From Margaritifera margaritifera (lineage: Eukaryota; Mollusca; Bivalvia; Unionida; Margaritiferidae): 64,000 nucleotides of DNA. Of the stretch, positions 49,156 through 61,979 are shown one piece after another. A program made the translations under genes and the position numbers. The stretch is taken from NCBI GenBank assembly GCA_029931535.1, contig JAQPZY010001579.1, positions 1,974,501 through 2,038,500 on the forward strand, in the 5' to 3' direction. Each line of letters opens with the position of its first letter. The stretch's first letter is position 1. Under the pieces are notes generated by a model. The model made no database searches. It was given only the letters and a program-made list of their open reading frames with translations, and was not told the DNA's origin.

Positions 49156-49265
49156 GCAGATGCTCTTGCGGAGTCACGCGTAGTCTTCAGGATGCATTCG
49201 TAGATGCCAGTGTGACTGTACTGAGCAGAAGTTATATATAACCCATCCAGGCCCAGCATCGTACC
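49139..49265 (-). CDS. Cont: Contactin exon F: second half of Ig6
   Basis: Begins after a TATTTCAG acceptor with GTMLGLDGLYITSAQYSHTG, then IYECILKTTRDSARAS (second Ig cysteine) and the G strand AYLTVIG. It has phase 0 in and phase 1 out. The end is chosen at the exon-proximal donor because only that donor keeps frame with the next exon. The last 17 exon bases and the donor are the first unit of a ten-copy 25-base tandem repeat, so nine identical decoy donors follow in the intron. Confidence 0.9.
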
Positions 49266-49677
49266 CTGAAATATAGATGAAATTTTGTTGAGAATTTCAA
49301 ATGTTCTACATCATTTTATTTAAATAAGCATGTGGCAGAAATTGTGTTAATTTTCCAGTTAAAGTTAGTTTTATAGATGTAGGATGAATCAACATTCTTT
49401 CCATGCAGGTCTTAATCATGTCAATTTCAGCAAGTTGCTGTGTTCTGTGGACCATTCATTACCAATGCGCTGAAGCAAGATGTTAGTTTGCACAGGTTAG
49501 ACGCTAGCAATTAACAAGTTAGACGACTGACACGGTATGAGTCTTGGATGAGTCCTTCATCGCAAGGTTATTACTATTTCGGCCACTCATATCAAATTAA
49601 ATTTTTATGATCATATTCTCTGGCATTTCAGGATCAGTTCTTCAAGTACCCAAAGCTTGACCTATCGTCTAAATAAT

Positions 49678-49815
49678 CCTTGAAATAGAGCAGTAATAAC
49701 GACCAGATAACCCTTGAAATAGAGCGGTAATAACGACCAGATAACCCTTGAAATAGAGCAGTAATAACAACCAGATTCCCTTGAAATAGAGCAGTAATAA
49801 CAACCAGATTCCTTT
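49678..49815. repeat. 33-bp minisatellite
   Basis: About four copies of CCTTGAAATAGAGCAGTAAT plus AACGACCAGATAA, the later two slightly shortened, in contactin intron 5. Confidence 0.9.
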
Positions 49816-50489
49816 TTTTAAAAATGGACTAAAACGAGGGTTTTAGTATCAGCACAATTTTTGTGACTTTCCCGTACGATGATTATTCGACTTTTGATAC
49901 GAGTGCGCTCCAGTTGTCTTTACTCTGTTTAAATTTTGTGTGCCACTGTTTTGCTCAGTATAATGTAATAATTGTACAACTTATATAAGGAAACGACGAA
50001 ATGTCATATACAAAAATGAAGGGAAATAAGGAAACCCAGGCAAACAGTTTAACGTAAATAAGAAAAATTCGCACTATTTTCGATACTGTGATTTTTCGCT
50101 TTTTAAAATATCAACTTTATATATTCTCCAAACTATTGAAGCACAGTTTCGAGTAGAGTCTTTGATTAATGCAAAACATTCCTTATATTCATGGTGTATT
50201 CCTTTAATAAAGGTTGATATTCATTTAAATAAATAGGGCATTGTAATTTTTTTAAATATGCATATGAGGCCTATCGACAGCCATCAATCTATTTCTGTCC
50301 ATCAGAAGTCCAAGTACGCCACTAATGAATCACATTCTGGGAAATATTTCAGCCAGATACAGCTACGTAATTATTTACACATAGCCGATGATCGAATTTT
50401 GTCAGCGGTCCACTGGAACATTTGTGATACGAAAGTTGTTTGATAGCTGCCGCGAACGGAGGAGATATCGCAAACAATTAATACAAAGT

Positions 50490-50868
50490 AAGGTAACGTA
50501 TAATTATCTCAACAATTCATACAAAGTCAGGTAATGTATAATTATCATACAAAGTAAGGTAATGTATAATTATCGCAACAATTCATACAAAGTCAGGTAA
50601 TATATAATTATCATACAAAGTCAGGTAATGTATAATTATCATACAAAGTCAGGTAATGTATAATTATTATACAAAGTCAGGTAATGTATAATTATCATAC
50701 AAAGTCAGGTAATGTATAATTATTATACAAAGTCAGGTAATGTATAATTATCATACAAAGTCAGGTAATGTAAAATTATCATACAAAGTCAGGTAATGTA
50801 TAATTATTATACAAAGTCAGGTAATGTATAATTATCATACAAAGTCAGGTAACGTATAATTATCACAG
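50490..50868. repeat. 28-bp minisatellite
   Basis: About thirteen copies of TCATACAAAGTCAGGTAATG plus TATAATTA. The following 500 bases contain many isolated words of the opposite orientation (ATTACCTG). Confidence 0.93.
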
Positions 50869-53054
50869 AAAAACCTAGTGTATCTGGAAATTATCTATAC
50901 ATTACCCAACACTGACTCACATTATATCTGGATAATTAAGGTACATGTACTGGGAATTTAGCTATAATTTCCTGAGAGACTGTATTACCTGATCAAGATT
51001 CTACACATGACTAGTTAATATAAAGTTATCTGGTGTCTATATATTACCCGGAACTAATAATCATTATCTGCAGATAATTACATTTACATCTCCTTTTCTG
51101 AATATTTCCAATACCTGATGCACACGCTAAATATGACTCGCCAAATTCACAAATATTTAGGTAAATATTTAGATACCTCATATAAACCTAGTTTATCTGG
51201 CAGATATTTATATATTACTTAGATAAAATTCGCATTACCTGCTTATAACTATATACTACCTGAGTTTTTGTAAATTTCGCGGCATGTATCTATTGACTAC
51301 CTTCAATAGATTAGGTTTAAAGGTAGACAATGCTAATTAAAAAGAGAGAGAAATTCAAAACATTTAAGTAATTTATAGTTAGCTCAGAACTATCATTACC
51401 TGAATGATAATAAGTACGAGTATCTTAATTAGCCAATTAGATTTGATCTTACCAACAAGAATTTGGTTCCAGCAAATTGATTCCGCCATATGAAAATTAA
51501 ACATGAATCGTTCACAACGGACGCACATTGCAAGAAACGAAAGTATGCTTAAACGAGTATATAAACTGCCTAGAGGTGTAACAAGACAAACAGACAGTGA
51601 AGTTAAAGACGAGAACACTTGCTGAAGAGAAATTTGTAGTGCAATTGTATATTTAAAAAGAGTATAGATTATAAATAAAACTCTCATATATTGGTTGGTC
51701 ACTTATTAGGGACAGAATATTATATTTTCAGGTGGTGGGTGTCAGGGACTGGGTTATTTTTTAGAAGAAAAAAATCTGACTCTCACACAACTTGACAAAA
51801 ATATTCTTGCTCTGATTTATAGCCACAAATACCAATAATATCCATTATATTAGTTGAAATAACTTAATTATTTTGAGGTTTTAAAAAATAAATATCCAAG
51901 ATCAAATGACCTAGATTTATTTGTGGTAACTATATATTACCTGAGTTTTTTTTCTTCAAAATTTTGTTTGCCATACCATAAGTTTACATTTTGCGTTATC
52001 AGCTCTGTACCGGTTGTTTGTCAGAACAGACTCGATAAAGCGATAAAGGGGACTTGATAAAGGGATAAAGAGGGCTCGATAAAGGGATAAAGGGGACTCA
52101 ATAATCTATGTGATTTTTGCTTTTTGATAACTATAAAGTCATGTTGTTTTAACTTTAAACTCTTCTATCCACTCCCACTCCGATTTTAGAGAAAATGTCC
52201 AGTATATGTATTTTTCAAAAAATTTATGAAGTATATATATATAAAATTCTACACGAAAACTTTTATTTGTATAGATTACATACTGATTAGTTGTGGAAAT
52301 ATGGTAAATATGTTATGAGAACAAAACGAAATCGTTCTCAAAACATCAGATCGCAAAACATGACCGGATGTTAAATCCTGTAAATAATTTAACTGTGTAA
52401 AAATTCCGACACGCGAAAATATTTGTGACTAATAATTAGAATTTCCCAGTATTAATTTGAACTTCCGTTTCTTGCAAAAGAAGAATTTGAAAACATTCGA
52501 ACATATGTGAATAATGCGAATTCATCTTTCTGATTTTAACCGCATAAGATTTTATGACATTTTATCTGCTTTTCCGATGTTCACTACCATATTTTTTTTA
52601 TTAAGACACTAAAACATTAACACTGTATTATGTCCTTTTATTTTCCCATTTAGTGTTAGAATTATGACCTTCCTGTCAAACACACAGACACAGACACAGA
52701 GAGAGAGAGAGAGAGAGAGAGAGCTGTTAAAAGTGTTTCCTTGGTTATTGTAATGCTCGAACCATGCAGACTCATAAATCGGAATTCCAGATTGATCAAA
52801 ACATGGCCGTTTCTGACAGTTATAAACATTTCTATAATTCATTTTAGCATTTATTTATTTATTTATTTATTTAATGGGGTAGATACGTATAGATTTGCTG
52901 ATTTTCTACAGTAGAATTCTTTAGCATCTCTGTGATTACTATGCGATAATTTCGAATACAATGACAATTTTAAAAAAAAATTATTTTTTTTTTGCTTAAG
53001 TTTTACAGGATTTACCATATATGTCTTCTGTAACCAAGATTTAATTTTACTTAC
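50869..53054. other. Contactin intron 5, remaining sequence
   Basis: Holds a 22-base repeat of about three copies at 52,031-52,106 (CTCGATAAAGGGATAAAGG type), an AC/AG run at 52,680-52,723 and a TTTA run at 52,855-52,873. No coding signal; the minus frame at 51,379-51,702 has no recognisable domain. Confidence 0.55.
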
Positions 53055-53218
53055 CAGTCTATAGTGCTTGTGCATGTGGAAATCGATCCGTTCACCATTA
53101 AAGTTCCAGGTATAAACATAGTCCACGATCCCAGGTATTGTCCCCTGGCATCTAAGAAAAGCTGTCGTGTTCACTAAAACCTGCTCATTAACAGGACCAA
53201 CAGTGATTGCGGAGGAAG
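53055..53218 (-). CDS. Cont: Contactin exon E: first half of Ig6
   Basis: Acceptor CTATAG, donor GTAAGT. It encodes SSAITVGPVNEQVLVNTTAF, LRCQGTIPG (first Ig cysteine) and YTWNFNGERIDFHMHKHYRL (core Trp). It has phase 1 in and phase 0 out. Residues are about 286-341. An NTT sequon is present. The reading frame continues past the donor as intron sequence (long T/A tracts), which is not part of the protein. Confidence 0.9.
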
Positions 53219-54734
53219 CTATAGATAAGAGCGGCACAAAATATTAAAACATGATTTCTTCGAAAATTACATGACACAATTCTAGAAAAAGTAAAAACTA
53301 ATTTTTAACCTTCTGGTAAATATGTTTCGTGCACACTTTGCAAAACTGTCCATCACAAAGGTCAAATCAAAATATAAGTTAGACGATCTGTTTGATCTAT
53401 GTATTTCTCATACGAGTAGCTTGCGATTAAAACTCAATTTGTTGCAGTAAAACCTCCATTCCTTTCCTTAAATCCTCATATACAAAAGCATCATCACCTA
53501 ATTAAGTTTGTCATACCCTCAAAACTGTTATTCCCACTGTTATCCCCACTGTAAAAAAAAACTGTTATTCCCACTGTTATGCCCTCAGTAACATAACTCT
53601 AAATTTGTTGTAGAAATTTTTTACAACAGTAATCTTCCGCGGAGAATCTTAAAATTTCTTGAAAAATAGTTGAAAATGTAATTCATCACAACTACGGTCA
53701 TGACATATTAACGACAATATATTATGGAGACTTTACTATTGCAAATTTTGATGCGTCAACCAATCAAAAAGACTACAACGTTCACAGATGTGTCAGAATG
53801 GCAGTTTTTCCATCACATTCAAGGTTCGGCTACTAAAATCGTGCAATGCCAACTGTTTGATTTTTAGTCTCATTCAACCAAAGTTTTGCATGACTCAAAG
53901 AGATCTTCGCATAGCGCGACTCTGGTAAAGGTCTATACAAATGATTGCACCGTTCAAAACGATGCTTACCAGAAATCTGGTATGGTCACTGATTGATCAA
54001 CAGACTATCTTCACCTGGGCATTGTTAACTTCAGAGAAAGATATAGTTGCCAGTCAGCATGCACTGTGAATGTTTGATAATGAATGAGATAGTTCGTCTA
54101 CCACAGCACGTGTGATGCATGCAAAGTAATACTCATAGCTGGAGTGGATTACGACCTAATGAATAAGCCATTGCAAGGTCAGATGGCAGGTCGAATATAT
54201 AAGCATGCATGATGCATTCAGTTTTGTTTGTATTTTTGATTTAGTAAACACATCATGTAAAGACAGAATACATATGCAAATCCTGCAACTGTGATGTAAA
54301 GCAGAGCGATACATATCAGTAAAATCATATGTGCAAACATTTACCAGACTCTCGTTCGGCAAAGATATCTCGTCTCGTAGTCACGTGAGAGTCTGGTTGA
54401 ACGAGACATGCTTTTCTGAATCTACGTGTCTTCTTTTGCTTGGACTTTACGATTTCTTTAGACTCAAATTCTCCTTCCATGATTGTAGCTAATCCATCCA
54501 ATCAGATAATATTAAGTTAAACAAAACTCTTTAATAATGAATTGTATGACCATCTAGGACACAAAGAGTGGTTTTTACAGTTGAAGAATAAAGATTACAA
54601 AGCAGCAACTTTCCAGTTACAACTGCGCGATAAAACTGTACATGAAGAAAATGCAGAACTTTAGTACCATACACAGGTGTATGTGCGGAATTGTCTTATA
54701 CCACATGCCACATAGATAAATTAACCAACAAACT

Positions 54735-54968
54735 GACATATAATAGACAAGAATGACCTATCCGTTTGACATATATTAGACAAGAATGACCTATCCGTTT
54801 GATATATATTAGTCAAGAATGACCTATCCATTTGACATATATTAGACAAGAATGACCTATCCATTTGATATATATTAGACAAGAATGACCTATCCGTTTG
54901 ATATATATTAGACAAGAATGACCTATCCGTTTGACATATATTAGACAAGAATGACCTATACGTTTGAT
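54735..54968. repeat. 33-bp minisatellite in intron 4
   Basis: Seven copies of GACATATATTAGACAAGAAT plus GACCTATCCGTTT. The minus-strand frame of 137 codons over it is open because 33 is divisible by three and is not a gene. Confidence 0.95.
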
Positions 54969-55280
54969 CTTTCAGGCAATATCTATATTCGCCTAGTCCT
55001 CTGGCAAAGTAGGTAATGATGTATATACACCTTGCTTGGATGGTCTTGTGTTCATCAAGTATGCACAATGCATGCATACCACTATACCAATAGTAGTATA
55101 TTAGGCCCCAATATATATTCAAATGAAAGGTCAAAACGGAAGGGCTATTGCTGCCGAGCTATAAAATAACAATGTTATGTTCCCTGAGGAAACTGCAAGA
55201 GTGTTGCACACCTATATTCCATACGCTGTGTACTTTAATTTATAGTGAAGAAAATGGAGTGACATAATTATTTTTATTAC

Positions 55281-55574
55281 CTGTAACAGTCAATGTACCA
55301 GTGCTTGAATTTGAACCATAGATGTTCTCAGCTGTACAAGTGTAAGTTCCAGAATCCGCCATGTTCATGTTTGTGATGAACAGATTCCCATTGAGTAATT
55401 TGCGAACACGTGATGTGGTATCTCCGTTTTGAAGATTCAGCGGGATCCTATCTTTGGACCAGGAAAAAGTTGGATATGGGGCAGCCTCAGGGACACAAAC
55501 GATGGTAACATTTCCTCCAATTGCTCCAATCTGATACTCATCTAATGGCCTTTTCTTAAAGGTAGGTGCAAAAC
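55281..55574 (-). CDS. Cont: Contactin exon D: complete Ig5
   Basis: A symmetrical phase 1-1 exon of 98 residues: FAPTFKKRPLDEYQIGAIGG, NVTIVCVPEA (first Cys, also an N-glycosylation sequon), FSWSKDRIPL (core Trp), then DSGTYTCTAENIYG (second Cys) and the G strand STGTLTVTG. Acceptor CCTGCAG read as CTTGCAG on the sense strand; donor GTAATA. Further sequons are visible near the end (NSS). Confidence 0.95.
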
Positions 55575-56209
55575 CTGCAAGAAAGTTAAAGTTTGCAGCT
55601 ATTAAATATCGATAAATGTACCACACATATATTCAGTTATTGGGAATTATAGTATGTGTTCTCTCCAGAATTGTCTTCTTTCTACTTCGACTGATATTTC
55701 GCCACCAGTATTCAAAAGAGATTTTTTTATAGGCGGGGTTTTGTGACATAATCAGCCATTATTTGCTATTTGCCTTACAAGGATGCAGTGAATGGCTCAG
55801 TCATTTCCGCCAGGCGCACTACAGTTTTTAAATAAAATTAAAGTCACTATACATATATAATCTAAGTCACTATACTTATATAATCTACAAAACTGTGTTG
55901 AATTTTTTAAAGAATAACCTTTCAAAAATATTTTTGAAACATCAGGTAAGAACTTAATGCGGTAAGTACTTCAAACTGATGTCCTAAATGTTATGATTTT
56001 GTAAAGGAAAAAGACAGTTTTCACCTCATCCGAATGAGATATCAACACCAAAATACTCTGTGTAAAAATTGTCCCATAGCAAGTATAAAATGCGTAGTCT
56101 CTAAGGAGAACTTGCCGCCACATAAGAGTATATAAAAATGTGTCCTCATTGTCAAAATCACCGATGACCGAGTAGATTAGACGGTTGGACGAAACAGATC
56201 AGCTCTGAA

Positions 56210-59200
56210 ACAATGTATATATGTATGTAGTGGTGTTTTACAGCACCTCAGCACAAAGTGACTATATGGTGCCAGGTAAAGTTTGAAAAATGAAAACTTG
56301 AATTGCACAGATATTTAGGAAGATAAACCCTTCCATATAAATGTAAAAATTAAGTACAAGATAAAATACAAAACATGAAGATGTTAAAATTCTGTAAAAT
56401 GTATATAAAATAACAGATAAAGCTAATATATGTAAAATCCTGAAACTATGATTAAAAGTTTTTTTTTGTTTTTGTATAAACCGCATTCCCATAAAATCTC
56501 AAAGATTTTCTCGGGTGGTACGTCCTCATACATTTTATTCATGCAGTTCACGTCAGAATGCTACTGTCTCACAGGATGGAAAACGACACACTAGACAAGA
56601 ATATGTTCCACTGTCAGTGAACGCTGGCATGGTATGCATTCCGCTCAAGGTCCACCCTTTAGGAGGTATGCATGAGTTTGGGATGTGTGTCTGATACGTG
56701 ATCGGCACAATACCATCTCATCTCTTCGATTTGTTGTATACGAGGGATGCCACTCTCCAATAGTGTGTTTGATGTTCTTAAGTTTGTTTGTGGAGTTTTC
56801 ATTCCATATACTTTGCCAAATGTAACGAACATCCTGATTTATACAATATTTAAAGTCAGTATATGGAGTCTTCCTTTCGGAAATGAGTGACTTGCAGGGC
56901 AGCTACGGCTGCTTTATCTACCCTGGCATTACTCTTTGTACTAATGTGACTAGGCAGCCAACAGTACAGATTGCTTTTTCCAGAATGTATAAGGACATAA
57001 TTCTTCTGTAATATCTGGGATATTAACGGGTTGTCAGATATAAGATTTTGCAAAACGAAGAAAAGGGAGTCTGAAAAGATGATGACATTTGTTTTTTGAG
57101 AGGTTTCGATATAGTGTAAAGCTTGTAGTATGGCTGTAATTTCTGCACCAAAAATTGAGGCTTTATCCCAGAACTGGTTTAAGATGGTGCCATTTAGGTG
57201 TTGCAATGGCAGCTCCAACTCTGTTGGAGACATCTTTCGAACCGTCTGTATACAGGTACCTATGGCTACGATAGGAGGCTCTTGAATATACACTCTAAAA
57301 GGAGAGGACTTGTTGAAAACGTTTGAACTTGCAAATGTGAAATATTATTTATAGAGTTTTTGATAAGTGATTTCGGAAGACAGAATTTTACAATATTCGC
57401 AAACACTGATTTTGCTTCTTCTAGATGAGGATGGATTTGTATGCCAAAAGGTGGTATGAAAGTTGGTTTCTGAGTGTACAAGGTTTCATATTTAGGTCTA
57501 AAGACGATATCTTATGTGGGGTTAGATGGATTAGAAGATAGTTTGGTAGTATACTGAAGAGTCAATTTCGTTCGTATGAGATAAAGTGATGCTTCATTTG
57601 TCTCAACATAACGGCTTTCTGAAGGGGAAGTTCTGAATGCACCCAGACAAAGTCTAAGTCCTTGATCCATACACAATCAAGCCATAGTAAATGTTACCTC
57701 TTACTAATGACCTGTACAAGCGGAGCAAGACCTTCCGATCTGCTCCCAATCTGTGTTTGCCATGACTCGTATTAAATTCATGGTTTTTTTACATATGCCC
57801 CTGACATATCTAATTTGTGGAAGATGTACGGTTGAAAATAAGCCCTAAAAATTTGATTTCCTCCACAACAGGTATAAGACAACCGTCGAGACAGAGTTTT
57901 GGGTCATCATGAATACAAGGTAATCGGCAGAAGTGCATACAACCAGTTTTAGATTTCTGAAATTTAAACCCATTTTCTTCTGCCCATTTCTGAACTGTGT
58001 TTAAGCTTGCCTGTAGTTGATATTCGATCGTATGCATACTCTTTGATCTATAGCAGATCAAAAAGTCGTAAATATATAATGAGCTGTCAATTCCTGGATT
58101 AAGGCATTTCACTATGTTCTTAATTTTGGTGTTTAATAGGGTGACTGATAATATGCTGCCCAGAGGGTACACCCGTCTCATGAGGATAGCTTTCAGAAAG
58201 AGTGGTGCCTATCTTAACTCTAAAATTTCTATATTTCAAACAATTAGGAGATAAAGTTAGGTAGGTGCCCCCTTAGACTCATGTTGAATAGTCATTCATT
58301 ATGCCGTATTTGCAGGTGGTGTTACATGCCGTATTTGCAGGTGGTGTTACATGCCGTATTTGCAGGTGGTGTTACATGCTGTATTTGCAGTTGGTGTTAC
58401 ATGCCATATTTGCAGGTGGTGTTACAGGCCGTACTTGCAGGTGGTGTTACATGCCGTACTTGCAGGTGGTGTTACAAGCCTTCTCCAAGTTAAAAAGAGA
58501 CGGCAAATATATCTTCTTTCTTTATGAAAGCTCTCTAATAAATGTTTCAAGTCTGACAAGATGGTCTATTGTGCTTCTCTGGCGTCTGAATCCACATTGA
58601 ACGTCTGCTAGTAGTTTGCTGGTTTCGATATACCTGAGTAGTTTATCATTTATCATCCGTTCCCTGGTTTTGCTAATACAGCTGGTTAATGATATGGGAC
58701 GATAGTTGGAAGGGTCGGTTTGATCTTTTCCAGGTTGGGTACTTGTATCACCGTTGGTTCTCGCCAAGACTACGGCAAGTCACCAGTTTTCCAAATATTA
58801 TTGAAAATGTTTAGCAGTGCATTAAGAGCTGTGTCAGGTAAGTGTTTTAAAAGTTGATCGTGGGTATTATCTTGTCCTGCTGAAGTGTCATTGGCTCAAT
58901 CAAGAGAGTCTTGTAATTCTCTGACAGTGAAAGGCTTATTATAATCTTCGGCATTAGCAAATTTGAAGTTTAGAGGAACCTTTTCTTTCAAGTTTTTGAC
59001 ACGACGGAACTTTTCAGAACAATTCTCATGTGAGGATTTTTTCGAGAATGTTTCGGCCAATGTATTTGAGATTTCTGGTACGGTTCTAAATATTCATCCA
59101 ATTTCTTCAAATGTTTGATACGGCTGTTTTTATTTTTGCCAATGATTTTTTGTACCATATTACTTCTTAAATATATTGAAAAGTGGTCACTACCAACTTC

Positions 59201-59525
59201 CCAAGAGAAGTCAAGTAAATGAGATGCATTGCAGATAGTCAGATCCAAGGACGAGTAGGATCATGTGGCAGGATGCAGATGGGTATACGACTTATCATTA
59301 AAAAGGCTAAGATTCTGTTTTGAAACAAAGTCGTCTATCTTCTTCCCTCTTTCCTTGATATCTTTACAGCCCCAAAGTGTATGGTAGCCTTTAAAGTCGC
59401 TAAGTTAAACAAAAAGTATTGGTACCTGTTTAATAAGATGATCAAGATCAGATTCATTGGAGTGCTTGGAGGAAGATATATTGAAAAAGTGAAAGAGTTT
59501 TATATAGGGACACACAAACAGAGTT
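56210..59525 (-). pseudogene. Broken I-group LINE (endonuclease, reverse transcriptase, RNase H)
   Basis: Minus-strand order from 59,525 to 56,210: an endonuclease part with SDFKGYHTLWG and WEVGSDHFSIYL (normally GSDHFPI), then the reverse transcriptase start DPSNYRPISLTSCISK and QCGFRRQRSTIDHLVRLETF. A 25-bp minisatellite follows, then PLGSILSVTLL, a degraded IYDFLICY where YxDD is expected, and KFLGLIFNR. RNase H is next with IFGAEITAILQAL, IIFSDSLFFVLQ and LPSHISTKSN, followed by a C-x-x-C...TVEHIL zinc-finger tail. A RNase H domain after the RT marks the I group. Many stops make it dead. It has the same orientation as contactin, in intron 3. Confidence 0.88.
58299..58480. repeat. 25-bp minisatellite inside the LINE
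   Basis: About seven copies of GTATTTGCAGGTGGTGTTAC plus ATGCC. It occupies the position where the RT motif with the first catalytic aspartate should be. Confidence 0.93.
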
Positions 59526-59860
59526 TAGCCAGCTCGAGCTCCTACTTCTTCCAATGCCTTCTTCTGGAGTGGCCGATGTAAAGAAGACTGACATGAAGTT
59601 AGTGTTGGGTTCGCCAGCAAATCACAGTTGGTCAGCAAGCTATCAAATCTCTCAAAGGGCGTGAATGACAGACTGGTTGCCTCCACTCCGTCGCCTCTTA
59701 CGACATACAGAGAGGATGCATCAGGCCTATTATTCACCCTCGAACCCGCAGAGGGTCTGCTCTGAAACAAGCGGTCATGGATTCGATCCCAAGCAGATGT
59801 TTTTTGTGTTTCTTTTGTATAGATCATATTTGAAAAGTCGACTTTCATGATTCACATCAA
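59526..59860. mobile_element. Unclassified dispersed repeat fragment next to the LINE
   Basis: Contains CGCCTCTTACGACATACAGA, a phrase I associate with dispersed mollusc repeats (from memory, not searched), and a B-box-like GGATTCGATCCC at 59,777-59,789. The minus frame at 59,525-59,848 lies across it and has no domain. Confidence 0.4.
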
Positions 59861-60091
59861 CAAAGAGAAAAAGAAAAGATAAAGTTGGGTTCTCACTGAC
59901 CTGGGCGGCTGCAGGAGAAAAATTATATCAATGTATAAGGGGTCATACAAAACATGCAAGGTTGAAAAATGTTTGCATGATATATAGTAACCCAAAGGTC
60001 TCCTACGTTACCTTGAGGACAGCTTCTGGGGAAATTAACTAAACACTTTCATTACAAAGAGAGAAATTTTTAATGGTAAAAAATGACTTAC

Positions 60092-60364
60092 CTAGCACCC
60101 TAAGTTGGGCACTGCTGAATGTTGTTCCATGCCCATTTCCCGCAGCACACTGATACATGCCGTTGTGTTTGTCCGGGTCGAGACCCCTGATGGTCATGAC
60201 ATTTTGATTGATGTCTATCTCCCCTGGCTTTACTGACACTACCTGTCCATTTTTGAACCAAAGATAGTTAGCTGGCGGCACTGCACGCGCTTCACATCTC
60301 CAGGTAAGCTGACTACCGATATCCACGTGCTGGTCGCGCAGGGGGAAGACAAAGTATGGCTTGG
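60092..60364 (-). CDS. Cont: Contactin exon C: complete Ig4
   Basis: A single symmetrical phase 1-1 exon carrying a whole Ig domain of about 91 residues: KPYFVFPLRDQHVDIG, then LTWRCEARA (first Cys), YLWFKNG (core Trp), DPDKHNGMYQCAAGNGHG (second Cys) and the G strand SSAQLRVLG. Acceptor is GTTGCAG, donor GTAAGT. The strong match to the contactin Ig4 pattern, including the 'PLRDQ' opening, supports the family call. Confidence 0.95.
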
Positions 60365-61769
60365 CTGCAACAGAAGATAAGCTGTATACATATGTAAGAA
60401 TCCAATACTCTTAGGAGACTGGTCTTTTTTAGTCTCAAAAGGTTCGGTCACTTGTGAAAGTTATAGGCGTTCGGGATCCTAATAGCAAAGAAAAAGGGAA
60501 ATTCTGATGCAAAATACTCGTGCATGGGACACCGAGCATTCTGAATAATTCTTTTGCAAAAAAGTAGCTGTTTCAGCTTTGTCTTAAATCTTGCGTAACT
60601 TTATTGATGTTCGTTAATAAGCTCACCATGTCATTAACTACCTCCAATCTTCACTTTCATCCATATGCTGATGAGCGCCAGCTATGTAAACTGATATTTC
60701 TGATTTATTTTAAAATTATTCCTAAGGTTATAAACTTTGGAAGATTAGAAACAAATACAAATATTGGCAAAAATTTTGAATCAAGTTCCATATGAATATT
60801 ACGATCTGCATGACCTACCATGTTAGAAATTTCAGCCGATGCCACTGCAAATGAAATGTTTCAAAATCCAATGCACCAAATTTGACACATGTTATCAATT
60901 GTTATGCCATTGTTAATTAATATCAAACTAAAACTTACACTCAGTGATGACGCATGTGCACAGGAGCTTAACGTTAAAAAATGTTTACATTTTTATGGAT
61001 CCTACCCTGAATAAAAAAAGGACAAAAACGGAAAGTTGCTATTTTTGCTTCACTTCGGCCAAGTCATATTGGCATATAATTTTCCCTTAGAGAGTTTTGC
61101 TTTCACATTTTTCTCAGTTAAATCCAATGAGAATACCACACCTTGATAGTTCATGCCATGCAGTGGACACATTGATCGGCTTTTATTTATAAATGGCACT
61201 ATGAAATCGACGCATTGTCTCAGACAAGAGAATTGAGGATGGAAGTTTACCTCTGTATTGGATTCACCTCCGTTGTTCATACATATGTTTACCAAGAATT
61301 AGTAACTGGTATAGACAAATTAGTAAGTGGAATAGATCAATCAGAGGAGGGGAATCCCGTGCAGATATCAACTCGATTCTGAGATGATGCAACGTTTCCA
61401 AGGTGGCATTTAGCAATAAAAGCCAAAGAATTTGTTCAATGTGTGACACGAGCTATCAAAGTTTCCTATATTCGTTGGACTCCATCCAGAAAAATGTGAA
61501 AGCAACACTTATAAAGGAGAAGTATGTGTTGATATAACTCTACCGACGGGAAGCAACGATGGCGGCCATCCGTCCTTGTCTTTATTATATACAGGGTACG
61601 ATCCAGAAAATAAAATGTAAAAACTATCTAACATTAAGCTCATGTGCGCATGTGCAATTATTAACACTCTACCAATTGTTGAAAAGACAGGACTTTAAGT
61701 CAACAATATATGAGAGAGGACATAGGGTTTAGGAAAGCTGTAGACGTCACACCTTTTTAAGAGCCTTAC
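60365..61769. other. Contactin intron 2
   Basis: No repeats or coding signal beyond short chance frames on both strands. Confidence 0.6.
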
Positions 61770-61954
61770 ATTGCATCTGAAGAGAGAAAGCCTTTTCAGT
61801 AAAAGCCACCGTTGATCGTGCAACATGACACACATAGATTCCTCCATCCTCCAGCTGAGCATTGGGAATATGGAGAATACGTTTTTGGTCAGTGTAGTAA
61901 ATCTTGGAGGGCAAAGAAAGGCCCTCCCTTCTCCAACTGTAGGTCAACGGCAAC
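61770..61954 (-). CDS. Cont: Contactin exon B: second half of Ig3
   Basis: Acceptor TCTCCAG, donor GTAAGG. It encodes LPLTYSWRREG, with the conserved Ig core Trp, then the DGGIYVCHVA motif with the second Ig cysteine, and a closing beta strand KAFSLQMQ. Phase 2 in and phase 1 out match its neighbours. Residues are about 36-97. An open frame reads past the donor for a few codons, but the splice phase and family alignment put the exon end here. Confidence 0.92.
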
Positions 61955-61979
61955 CTGGAGAAAGGTGATATATATTTTT

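Noticed and set aside
52863..53237. Contactin exon E as one 124-codon exon
   Set aside because: The frame runs past a good GTAAGT donor into A/T tracts; the splice phase and Ig fold end the exon at 53,055.
54721..55134. 137-codon minus-strand frame with D-R-S-F-L-S-N-I repeats
   Set aside because: 33-bp minisatellite in a contactin intron with no domain or splice sites.
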